From Pseudomonas khavaziana (GTDB lineage: Bacteria; Pseudomonadota; Gammaproteobacteria; Pseudomonadales; Pseudomonadaceae), in the NCBI RefSeq assembly GCF_019145205.1, contig NZ_JAHSTT010000011.1, positions 124,001 to 188,000 of the forward strand: a DNA stretch of 64,000 nucleotides. The letters are read 5' to 3'. Made by a program: the position numbers and the translations under genes. The notes below the pieces were generated by a model. The model saw nothing but the letters and a program-made list of their open reading frames with translations, ran no database searches and was not told where the DNA came from. Shown piece after piece: positions 43,903 to 51,046 of the stretch. The first letter of the stretch is position 1. Every line of letters starts with the position of its first letter.

Positions 43903-44358
43903 TCAGTCGGCCGCCCGGGTATTGCTGCGATACATGAACACCAGCGCCAGGGCCAGGCAGAGCATCGCCACGATGCGGCTACCTGATAATTCGATGGCCG
44001 GGTTGCCCAGCCAGCCGAAGTTGTCGATCAGCATGCCCATGCCCAACTGCCCGACAATCACCGCCACCGTGGCGACAGCCGTGCCGACCACCGGTACCGC
44101 ACCGACCATCACCAGCATGTACACCACACCGAACAAGGCGCCGGTCAATTGCCACTTCGGCACGTCCAGCAGGCTGACGGCCTGGGCCGGCTCGAAGAAA
44201 AATACCAACAACGCCGTGGTGAGCGCGCCAACGGCAAAGGTCAGCAGGCTGCTGCGCAACACCCCAACCGTCTGGCCCAGGCGCCCATTGATCGCGGCCT
44301 GCACGCTCAACACCGCCCCCGCCGCTATCACCACCACCAACAACAGAATCAGATTCAT
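43903..44358 (-). CDS. Small DMT-family transporter (DUF606/YdcZ), subunit 2
   Basis: 151-aa inner-membrane protein with about five hydrophobic segments; the family motifs NGRLGQ near 25 and IDNFGW near 112 are present. DUF606 proteins are half-size drug/metabolite transporters that are often encoded as tandem pairs and probably pair to form a full unit. The ATG at 44358 has GAGGGTAAG upstream and lies 4 nt after the first subunit's stop. Confidence 0.85.
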   Translation of the reverse strand: MNLILLLVVVIAAGAVLSVQAAINGRLGQTVGVLRSSLLTFAVGALTTALLVFFFEPAQAVSLLDVPKWQLTGALFGVVYMLVMVGAVPVVGTAVATVAVIVGQLGMGMLIDNFGWLGNPAIELSGSRIVAMLCLALALVFMYRSNTRAAD

Positions 44359-44362
44359 CGTC

Positions 44363-44851
44363 TTACCCTCGTGCAATCAGGACCAGTGCAGCCACAATCA
44401 ACGCCAGCGCGATCCAGCGCTCGCCATTGACGCGCTTGCGCGCCGTGCCGAACCAGCCGAAATGGTCGATCAACACACTCTTGCCCACCTGGCCCGACAG
44501 GATCGCAATCATGGTCATGGCGATACCGATGTGCGGCGTGGCGAGTGTCAGCACCACCACATACATCGGCCCCAAAAACCCGCCGATCAACTGCCAGCGT
44601 GGCAGCTGGGTGAATGCCGGGCCCTGCTGCGGGCCGCTGAACAGCAACAGCAGAAGCAGGATCGCCGTGCCGACACCGAAGATGCTCAAGGTCGCCCACA
44701 AATGTCCGACCTGCGCGCCCAACGGCCCAAGCAATCCGGCCTCCACTGACAGCCCCATGCCCGCCAGGATCACCAACGGCAACAGCAGCAACCGTAGGAG
44801 GTTTTTATTTGGCCTGGCCTGCGCCAAGCCCTCGATTGTGCGTGCCTGCAT
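44363..44851 (-). CDS. Small DMT-family transporter (DUF606/YdcZ), subunit 1
   Basis: 162-aa homologue of the following gene (IDHFGW, VVLTLATPHIGIAMTMIAILSGQVGKSVL) with about five membrane segments. Tandem partner with 4-nt spacing. Divergent from a LysR gene with a 117-bp shared promoter region, so LysR control is likely. Substrate unknown. Confidence 0.85.
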   Translation of the reverse strand: MQARTIEGLAQARPNKNLLRLLLLPLVILAGMGLSVEAGLLGPLGAQVGHLWATLSIFGVGTAILLLLLLFSGPQQGPAFTQLPRWQLIGGFLGPMYVVVLTLATPHIGIAMTMIAILSGQVGKSVLIDHFGWFGTARKRVNGERWIALALIVAALVLIARG

Positions 44852-44968
44852 ACATCACCTGCGTATCAATAAAGGAAACATGGCGCGCATTATCCGGTGG
44901 CCGCCCTGTGCGATAAATGGGAGTATACGGACAACACCTTTGCGCAATACGCACAGCCTGGAGACATG

Positions 44969-45901
44969 ATGCAGGGCTTGAATGAACTGAGCTTCAAGGC
45001 GCTTCGCCTGTTCGTGGCCGTACTGGACCATGGCAGCTTTTCCGAAGTGGCCCGCCGCGAGGGCCTGGCGCCCTCCTCCATTTCACGGCAGATCCAACTA
45101 ATGGAACAGGCCCTCGGCCAGCAATTACTGTATCGCCATACCCGCGCCGTGAGCCCCACCGAAGCCGGGCGCCTGCTCGGGCGGCACGCGCGCCTGGTAT
45201 TGGAACAGTTGGAAATGGCGAACCAGGCCCTGCAGGAACAGGACAGCGAGCCCAGCGGGCTGGTGCGGATCAACGCGCCGATGGTATTCGGCCAGCGCCA
45301 CCTGTCTCCCTGGCTGGGCGCGTTGTGCCGGCGCTACCCAAAGCTGCAGCTGGATATCCAGCAGACCGACACTTTCGTCGACCCGCTGCAAGATGGCACC
45401 GACCTGTTGTTCCGCATTGGCGTGCTCAATGACTCCGGCATGCAGGCACGCATCTTCGCGCCCCAGCGCTTTCGCCTCGCCGCAAGCCCCGCCTACCTGG
45501 CGCAACACGGCACGCCGCGCCACCCCGACGAACTGGCCCACCACCAATGCCTGGCCTACAAAGGCATCACCGGCCAGCAACGCTGGTTCTTCCGCCACGG
45601 CCAGGGCGACTGGACACCCTACAGCGTCAAGGGCCCGATTACCGGCAACCACGCCGACACCCTGACCCACGCCGCCGAACAGGGCCTGGGGCTGGTGGTG
45701 TTTCCTTCCTGGCTGATTGGCGAAAGCCTGCGCGCCGGCACTTTGCGGGCCGTGCTGACCGACTATGAAGTCGCAACGACCCTGGAGCCTCAGCAGATTG
45801 CTGCGTTGTGGCCGGGCAGCCGGAGGCTGTCGTTGAAGGTGCGTACGGTGATTGATTATTTCGTGGAGTGTTTTGGGGTGGTGCCGTATTGGGATAGGTG
45901 A
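44969..45901 (+). CDS. LysR-family transcriptional regulator
   Basis: 310-aa regulator. Winged helix at about 5-65 (LRLFVAVLDHGSFSEVARREGLAPSSISRQIQLME), effector domain at about 90-300. The domain type resembles the group that regulates quinone or aldehyde defence genes (PMVFGQRHLSPWLGALCRRYPKLQLDI). The second of two adjacent ATG codons (44966, 44969) has the better GGAG spacing. Divergent from the DUF606 pair. Confidence 0.88.
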   Translation: MQGLNELSFKALRLFVAVLDHGSFSEVARREGLAPSSISRQIQLMEQALGQQLLYRHTRAVSPTEAGRLLGRHARLVLEQLEMANQALQEQDSEPSGLVRINAPMVFGQRHLSPWLGALCRRYPKLQLDIQQTDTFVDPLQDGTDLLFRIGVLNDSGMQARIFAPQRFRLAASPAYLAQHGTPRHPDELAHHQCLAYKGITGQQRWFFRHGQGDWTPYSVKGPITGNHADTLTHAAEQGLGLVVFPSWLIGESLRAGTLRAVLTDYEVATTLEPQQIAALWPGSRRLSLKVRTVIDYFVECFGVVPYWDR

Positions 45902-46124
45902 CCCCTGGTACGCTCCAGACACGCCACTGGTGAGGGAAATTTCCTCGTAGGAAAAGTAGGCACGTTCTGATTTTGCGGGCCAGTATTTTTGGGCACGGTG
46001 CGTTGGGGCAGACTTTGGCGAATTCTTTTTTGGAGAGACGCCATGGATGTCGTGTATTACAAGCCATCACGTGCCGAACGAGCGGCTTTGACCAGTGGTC
46101 GAGCCGTCTTTGATAGCGCCCGTA

Positions 46125-46148
46125 GTTTTGGCTATATTTGGCCAAAAC
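46125..46148. promoter_or_regulatory. Candidate toxin-antitoxin operator
   Basis: Perfect 8-bp inverted repeat GTTTTGGC (46125-46132) and GCCAAAAC (46141-46148) around TATATTTG, which contains a -10-like TATATT. It lies 14 nt before the antitoxin ATG, as expected for autoregulation by a Phd/YefM-type complex. Confidence 0.65.
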
Positions 46149-46162
46149 ACGGGGAAGACCAC

Positions 46163-46402
46163 ATGATTACCGTTGCGTTGGGTGAGGCAAAAAACAATCT
46201 GTCCAAGCTGGTCGATGAAGCCGCCGCCGGCAAAGTCATCACCATTGCCAAGCATGGCCGTGCAATGGCACAGCTTGTGCCCATCGGTAAATCCAAGGGC
46301 CGGCGAATTGGCGCAATGAAGGGGAAGCTGGTCATCCCTGACGACTTCGACGCACCGCTGCCCAGCGATTTGTTGGATGCATTTGAGGGCAGTCCTTCAT
46401 GA
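46163..46402 (+). CDS. Type II antitoxin, Phd/YefM family
   Basis: 79-aa antitoxin. The N-terminal Phd/YefM DNA-binding fold is visible (MITVALGEAKNNLSKLVDEA, VITIAKHGRAMAQLVPI), with a disordered acidic C-terminal tail that would wrap the toxin. The start at 46163 has GGGGAAG 6-12 nt upstream. The longer in-frame ORF (45989) crosses the palindromic operator and is rejected. It overlaps the toxin start by 4 nt (ATGA). Confidence 0.92.
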   Translation: MITVALGEAKNNLSKLVDEAAAGKVITIAKHGRAMAQLVPIGKSKGRRIGAMKGKLVIPDDFDAPLPSDLLDAFEGSPS

Positions 46403-46776
46403 GACTGCTGCTGGATACCCATATCCTGCTGTGGGCACTCAACGATGACCCCAGACTATCTGGCAAAACCCGCAAGCTGATTGAAAATGCCGCAGACGTC
46501 TACGTCAGTGCGGCAACATTCTGGGAAATGGCAATCAAAGTTGGCGTCGGAAAGCTTGCCGTAGACCTGGATGAAATCCGTGAGTATTGCCTGGAAAGCG
46601 GTTTCGTCGAACTCCCCATCACCTCGGAGCACGCCATTGCAGTCAAGGATCTCGAACATCATCACAAGGACCCTTTCGATCGGCTGATTATTGCAACAGC
46701 GATGAGTGAACCAATGAAGCTACTAACAGCCGATCCGCAGGTTGCCCAATACACATCCTTAGCAATGTTGGTTTAG
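46399..46776 (+). CDS. vapC: Type II toxin, PIN-domain ribonuclease (VapC family)
   Basis: 125-aa PIN nuclease. Acidic metal-binding residues Asp6 (LLLDTH), Glu43 (FWEMA), Asp94 (DPFDR) and Asp112 (LLTADP) are all present, so the toxin looks intact. Overlaps the antitoxin by 4 nt. By family, it cleaves RNA (often tRNA) under stress when the antitoxin is degraded; partnering with a Phd-type rather than VapB-type antitoxin is common. Confidence 0.93.
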   Translation: MRLLLDTHILLWALNDDPRLSGKTRKLIENAADVYVSAATFWEMAIKVGVGKLAVDLDEIREYCLESGFVELPITSEHAIAVKDLEHHHKDPFDRLIIATAMSEPMKLLTADPQVAQYTSLAMLV

Positions 46777-46803
46777 GTCATACCCCAGTAGCGCTATGTC
46801 CAA

Positions 46804-48123
46804 TCAAAACAACCATTGCCCAATCAACCACGCATTCGCCCCACTGATCACCGCGAACAGAAACCACGCCAACAACCGCGTGGGCAGTCGGTTTACGAAC
46901 GGCCCCATCAACTGTTTATCACCGGTCATGCGGATCAGCGGGTACAGCGCAAAGGGCAACTGCAGGCTCAGGACCACCTGGCTGAGGATCAGCAGCTTGC
47001 CGATGGCATCGTCACCCATCAGCCACACGCCGAGGAACGCCGGGATCAGCGCCAGCCCGCGGGTAATCAGGCGTCGTTGCCAGCAGGGTATGCGCAGGTT
47101 CAGGTAGCCCTCCATGATCACTTGCCCGGCAATGGTGCCGGTAAAGGTCGAGCTCTGCCCCGAGGCCAGCAAGGCGATACCGAACAGGATGCTGGCAAAG
47201 GCGCCGCCTACGAGTGGGTCGAGCAGGTGGTAGGCGTCCTGGATTTCCACCACATCGGTATGGCCGCTCTGGTAGAACGCCGCCGCAGCCAGCACCAGGA
47301 TCGCCGCGTTGACCAGTAAGGCAAGGGCCAGGGAGCCGATGGTGTCGATACGCGCCAGCTTGACCGCATCCTGCTTGCTGGCCAGGTCCTTGCCGACCAG
47401 GCGGGTTTGCACGATGGAGGTGTGCAGGTAGAGGTTATGGGGCATCACCGTGGCGCCGAGAATGCCGATGGCCAGGTACAACGGCGCTGCGTCGCTGATG
47501 GCCGACAATGACGGGGTGAAACCGCTGAGTACATCGGGCCAATAGGGTTTGATCAGCATCAGCTCGATAAAGAAACACACGCCAATGGTCGCCACCAGCG
47601 CCAGCATGATCGCTTCCAGGCGGCGAAAACCGCGGTTTTGCAGGGCCAGGATCAACAGCGTATCAAAGGCTGTTATGACGATGCCGGTGGTCAGCGACAC
47701 ACCAAGCAGCAGGTGAAACGCCAGGGCGCAACCGAGCACTTCGGCCAGGTCAGTGGCGATAATGGAAATTTCCGCCAACAGCCACTGGGTCCGTGAGGAG
47801 CGCTTGCTGTAGCGCTCACGGCACAGTTGCGCCAGGTCTTTGCCGGTGGCGATACCCAGGCGCGAGCACAGGCATTGCACCGCCATGCCTGCCAGGCTGG
47901 CCAGCAGCACCACAAACAACAGACTGTAGCCGTAACGAGACCCGGCTTCGATGGCGGTCGCCCAGTTGCCAGGGTCCATGTAGCCGATGGAAATCAACAG
48001 GCCGGGGCCGGCGAACATCAGCATCCGTTTGAAAAACGATGCCTTGGGGTCGACGATGACGGAGCCGGCCACTTCCGGCGGGCAGAACGGGGCGGTAGCG
48101 ATTTTCGGCAGGCTGAATTTCAC
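46804..48123 (-). CDS. mntH: Nramp-family Mn2+/Fe2+ transporter
   Basis: 439-aa proton-coupled divalent metal importer, about 11 membrane helices. The metal-binding motif DPGNWAT in helix 1 and MPHNLYLH in helix 6 are both intact, so Mn/Fe transport is expected. The GTG at 48123 (VKFSLPKIATAPF) is preferred over a TTG at 48147. Ends 27 bp from the VapC gene, convergent. Confidence 0.92.
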   Translation of the reverse strand: MKFSLPKIATAPFCPPEVAGSVIVDPKASFFKRMLMFAGPGLLISIGYMDPGNWATAIEAGSRYGYSLLFVVLLASLAGMAVQCLCSRLGIATGKDLAQLCRERYSKRSSRTQWLLAEISIIATDLAEVLGCALAFHLLLGVSLTTGIVITAFDTLLILALQNRGFRRLEAIMLALVATIGVCFFIELMLIKPYWPDVLSGFTPSLSAISDAAPLYLAIGILGATVMPHNLYLHTSIVQTRLVGKDLASKQDAVKLARIDTIGSLALALLVNAAILVLAAAAFYQSGHTDVVEIQDAYHLLDPLVGGAFASILFGIALLASGQSSTFTGTIAGQVIMEGYLNLRIPCWQRRLITRGLALIPAFLGVWLMGDDAIGKLLILSQVVLSLQLPFALYPLIRMTGDKQLMGPFVNRLPTRLLAWFLFAVISGANAWLIGQWLF

Positions 48124-48165
48124 ACGGTATTCCAGGCAAATACACAAGACATGGGCAGCAGCTTA

Positions 48166-49719
48166 TCAGTCGGACGCGACCGTGCGCATCACCGTGTCCC
48201 GCGGCAGGTCGAACGTTTCCACCACTTGCACCACCAGGTCCAGCTCCTGGTTCAGCGCTTCGCGCTCCATGCGCTGGCGAATCACGCCGATCACCAACAC
48301 CGCCAAGGTGGTGATCGAATACGCCGGGCCGGAAAACGCCCGGACGCCGCTGACCAGCAACATCGCCGCGGCCAGCGCCTGGCCCACCAGCGGAATCGCC
48401 GTGGCCGCACCCCGGCGCAGGATAAACCCGGTAAGCCCGGCCAGCGCGGTGCCGCTCAAGGCGGTGGTGGCCGAGCGGCCCACATCGAAGCGGGTGAACA
48501 GGCCCTGCTCTTTTTGCGCCGCAGCCTTGAGCTCGGCATCGAACGCCTGGCGATCGGCGCGGCTGAGCTTGTCCTTGTACTGCTCGATGAGCTTTTCTGC
48601 GACTTGCCCTTCGATATCCGCCAGCGCCACGCTTTCAAGCGCCGCGTCAAACTTGATGCCCAAGCGTTGCGCCGCATCTTCGGCAATCTGCCGATAGCCC
48701 ACGCCATGGCCACGGGCCAGGTTCATAAAGCTGTCGCCGCCCATGCGCTGCAACTCGATGGCCAGCTTCAGCGGTTCGCGCACGCTGGCATCAATCGAGG
48801 CACTGCGTTTTTGCGCCATCAGCTCGGCAAGAAACTTCAACTCTTCCGGCCGCGCCTGCACCAGTGCCGGATACAAGTCCCCATCCTCCTCGGCAAAACG
48901 CACTTCACTGCTGCGCAGGTCGGCGCGGATCAAGCCACGGCGCTCCTGCAGCAGGTCAGTGTATTGCACCACCGTCTTCAACTGCGGCCAGTAGGCGGCA
49001 TGGTCGAAGCTGGCCAGGTGCACATTGGTGACCTTGGTCTTCAATGCCGGCGTTACGTCAATTGCATAACGGCCGATGCACCGTTCGGTATCCGGCTTCA
49101 TCGCCAACGCCCAGTCCTTGCTCGAATGACAGTTGATCAGCCGGCCCTTGAGCGGCGCCGACACGTCACCCCAAGGGCTCGACGTACAGATCGCCCCGCC
49201 CATCAGCAACAGGTTATTCAACGGCAATTCACGGGCAATCTCGGGGCTGGCCAGCAGACTCTTGACCAGGATACGTGCACCCAGGGAATGGCCGATCAGG
49301 TTGATGCGCCGCACTGGCAGAGACTCGGCGTGCAGGTAACCGGCCAATTCAGGCAACAAGGTCTTGGCCACTTCATCGACCCGCGCCTCGACACTTTTGT
49401 AATGGTCAAGAAAATACCCAATCGCCTTGCCCACCCCCACCGTGGCCGCACCCAGGCCGCCACCGCCGAGCATCGAGGTGATCACATCCTTGAACGGTGC
49501 AAACAGGTTTTCCAGGAAATGCCCCGCCGGCCAGAACAACATCAGGTTGGTCGAGCCTTCGATACCTGCCAGTTGTGCCTTGAAATTGCCCAACTGCTGG
49601 CGGTTGAAGAAGGCCGAGTAACCGTGGACATAGAGATTGAGCACCTCCCCCTGGGGCTCGCCACACAGAACGAACGTGGGCTTGCGGGTGCGGTGCATTT
49701 CATCCCACTGGTGTTGCAT
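48166..49719 (-). CDS. Alpha/beta hydrolase fused to a YaaW-like C-terminal domain
   Basis: 517-aa protein. The first half is an alpha/beta hydrolase: oxyanion-type VHGY at 31-34, nucleophile elbow GHSLGA at 143-148 (Ser145), then INCHSSKDWAL with a possible acid residue. The second half (about 345-515) resembles YaaW/DUF3944 proteins: EKLIEQYKDKLSRADRQAF, a hydrophobic stretch with AIPLVGQALAA, and FSGPAYSITTLAVLVIGVIRQ. Lipase or esterase activity on an unknown substrate is inferred; the tail may anchor it to membrane. The ATG at 49719 has CAGGAG about 10 nt upstream. Confidence 0.75.
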   Translation of the reverse strand: MQHQWDEMHRTRKPTFVLCGEPQGEVLNLYVHGYSAFFNRQQLGNFKAQLAGIEGSTNLMLFWPAGHFLENLFAPFKDVITSMLGGGGLGAATVGVGKAIGYFLDHYKSVEARVDEVAKTLLPELAGYLHAESLPVRRINLIGHSLGARILVKSLLASPEIARELPLNNLLLMGGAICTSSPWGDVSAPLKGRLINCHSSKDWALAMKPDTERCIGRYAIDVTPALKTKVTNVHLASFDHAAYWPQLKTVVQYTDLLQERRGLIRADLRSSEVRFAEEDGDLYPALVQARPEELKFLAELMAQKRSASIDASVREPLKLAIELQRMGGDSFMNLARGHGVGYRQIAEDAAQRLGIKFDAALESVALADIEGQVAEKLIEQYKDKLSRADRQAFDAELKAAAQKEQGLFTRFDVGRSATTALSGTALAGLTGFILRRGAATAIPLVGQALAAAMLLVSGVRAFSGPAYSITTLAVLVIGVIRQRMEREALNQELDLVVQVVETFDLPRDTVMRTVASD

Positions 49720-50182
49720 GGGCCGGTGACTCCTGGTGGCAAGGGATGGCGATAGTAACAAACCAAGCCGAGAAGGAAGGTGAATCCTGACCAGCGTTCG
49801 GCCCCATCAGAACGAGGGTGCCGCCTTGAACCTGCCCAGGCAGGGCGTTGGGGAGTCTTCTAGATTTCGCTGGAACACCGCGGTAAATGCGCTGCAAGCG
49901 TGATAGTGCATGACGATAGATAGTCATGTGAGGAATCTGGAATTTTGACTATCCCACTATAAAGCAGACAGCAAAAAAGCCCGGCTTGGCCGTAATGCTG
50001 TTCAGTTAAGGCATTTTGTAGGAGCGAGCTTGCTCGCGAAAAACTCATAGGCGCCGCGTTCATTCAGGAAGCACGCGTTATCGTTGACGTTTTTCGCGAG
50101 CAAGCTCGCTCCTACAGAGGGCGGTATACGCTTAACTGAACGGCATTGCGGCTTGGCCGGGCATACGGTAGTTCTATCAGTA
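49720..50182. other. 463-bp intergenic region with composite REPIN
   Basis: Between the hydrolase start and the antitoxin stop. 49720-49978 holds nothing I can name beyond the promoter side of the hydrolase. 49979-50162 is a palindromic element listed separately. Confidence 0.8.
49979..50162. repeat. 184-bp composite palindrome: REPIN inside 32-bp inverted repeats
   Basis: Outer arms 49979-50010 and 50131-50162 match in inverse orientation with 5 mismatches in 32 (both end CAGTTAAG/CTTAACTG). Inside, two REP sequences (50017-50044 and 50089-50116) form a perfect 28-bp inverted repeat. The 44-nt core is related to the core of the REPIN at 41169-41267. Confidence 0.85.
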
Positions 50183-50488
50183 TCAGCAAGCAAAATTGTC
50201 AATCTTGACCTGGCCATCTGGGAAGGTCGCGATGATTTCCAACTCACCGCCCATCGCACGGATATAGTCACGCAACGTACTGATGTACATGTCGGTGCGC
50301 CGTTCCATCTTCGAAACCGCCGCCTGATTGATGTTCAATGCCTTCGCCAGGCTTGCCTGGCTCAACTGCTGGGCCTTGCGCAACTCATGCAGCGGCATTT
50401 CTTTCAAATGTTGCTGAAGTATCTGCTCGGCATCGGCAAGCGACTCGGGCGTCATACGAGCTTTCAATTCCGCGAATTTTTTAGCCAT
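50183..50488 (-). CDS. Type II antitoxin with XRE helix-turn-helix (HigA type)
   Basis: 101-aa DNA-binding antitoxin. C-terminal helix-turn-helix at about 40-80 (LRKAQQLSQASLAKALNINQAAVSKMERR). The ATG at 50488 has GAGGG 8-12 nt upstream, and its start overlaps the toxin's end by 8 nt. Encoded after the toxin, the order of HigBA systems. By family it neutralises the neighbouring RelE-like toxin and represses the pair. Confidence 0.9.
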   Translation of the reverse strand: MAKKFAELKARMTPESLADAEQILQQHLKEMPLHELRKAQQLSQASLAKALNINQAAVSKMERRTDMYISTLRDYIRAMGGELEIIATFPDGQVKIDNFAC

Positions 50489-50846
50489 GGTCACGGCCCT
50501 CTTTACGCAATGTTTCTAAATGTACGTCGTACAACTTCTCTGCCAAGGGTACGTACTCGTGGTACCAACGGTGCTGTGCAGTTTTATCGCCACCTATGAG
50601 CAGCACCGCACAACGCCGGAAGTCAAAGGCGTACAACACTCTGAAAGGTCGTCCTGCATGCTGTACCCGCAGCTCTCGCAGGTTGCCGTGTCGAGCGCCC
50701 TTGATATCGCTGCTATGGGGAAAGCGCAGCCCCGGCCCGAACAGCCCCAGCAAATCAACACTGGCAGCCACCGAAGATTGCTCCTTTGCATCCAAGCCAC
50801 CCCACCAGTCCCCGAATTCATCCGTGTATTCAATGTCCCAGATCAT
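50481..50846 (-). CDS. Type II toxin, RelE/HigB-like
   Basis: 121-aa toxin of the RelE/ParE superfamily, phage Gp49/HigB branch: DIEYTDEFGDWWGGLDA at the start, GPGLRFPHSSDIKGARHGNLRELRVQHAGRPFRVLYAFD in the middle, and a C-terminal HEYVPLAEKLYDVH. By family it cleaves mRNA at the ribosome. First gene of the pair, overlapping the antitoxin. Confidence 0.9.
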   Translation of the reverse strand: MIWDIEYTDEFGDWWGGLDAKEQSSVAASVDLLGLFGPGLRFPHSSDIKGARHGNLRELRVQHAGRPFRVLYAFDFRRCAVLLIGGDKTAQHRWYHEYVPLAEKLYDVHLETLRKEGRDHG

Positions 50847-51001
50847 GCAAATATGCCACCCAAGGAATATAAACTCAAGGGCATAACTTTAGGTCGACGT
50901 TGGTTAGCCAGCCAACCGCGCTCCGGAACAAATTGTGTGTACATTCTTCAGCCTGGCGGATGAGCAATAAACTCTGTGCATTCAGGAACCGGTATTACTT
51001 C

Positions 51002-51028
51002 AAAAAAAAACCGCCCTTTCGGGCGGTT
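51002..51028 (-). terminator. Rho-independent terminator of the autotransporter gene
   Basis: On the minus strand AACCGCCC-GAAA-GGGCGGTT followed by a run of T. 8-bp stem with GAAA tetraloop, 18 bp after the stop codon. Very clear. Confidence 0.93.
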
Positions 51029-51046
51029 CAAAAAACTCGGCCTTGA

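Noticed and set aside
43532..44749. 405-codon plus-strand frame over the metallothionein and DUF606 genes
   Set aside because: Antisense to three recognisable genes; no domains.
45989..46162. In-frame upstream extension of the Phd antitoxin
   Set aside because: It would translate through the promoter palindrome, and a good ribosome site precedes the internal ATG.
50017..50116. CRISPR-like repeat array
   Set aside because: Only a single inverted REP pair, no regularly spaced direct repeats and no cas genes.
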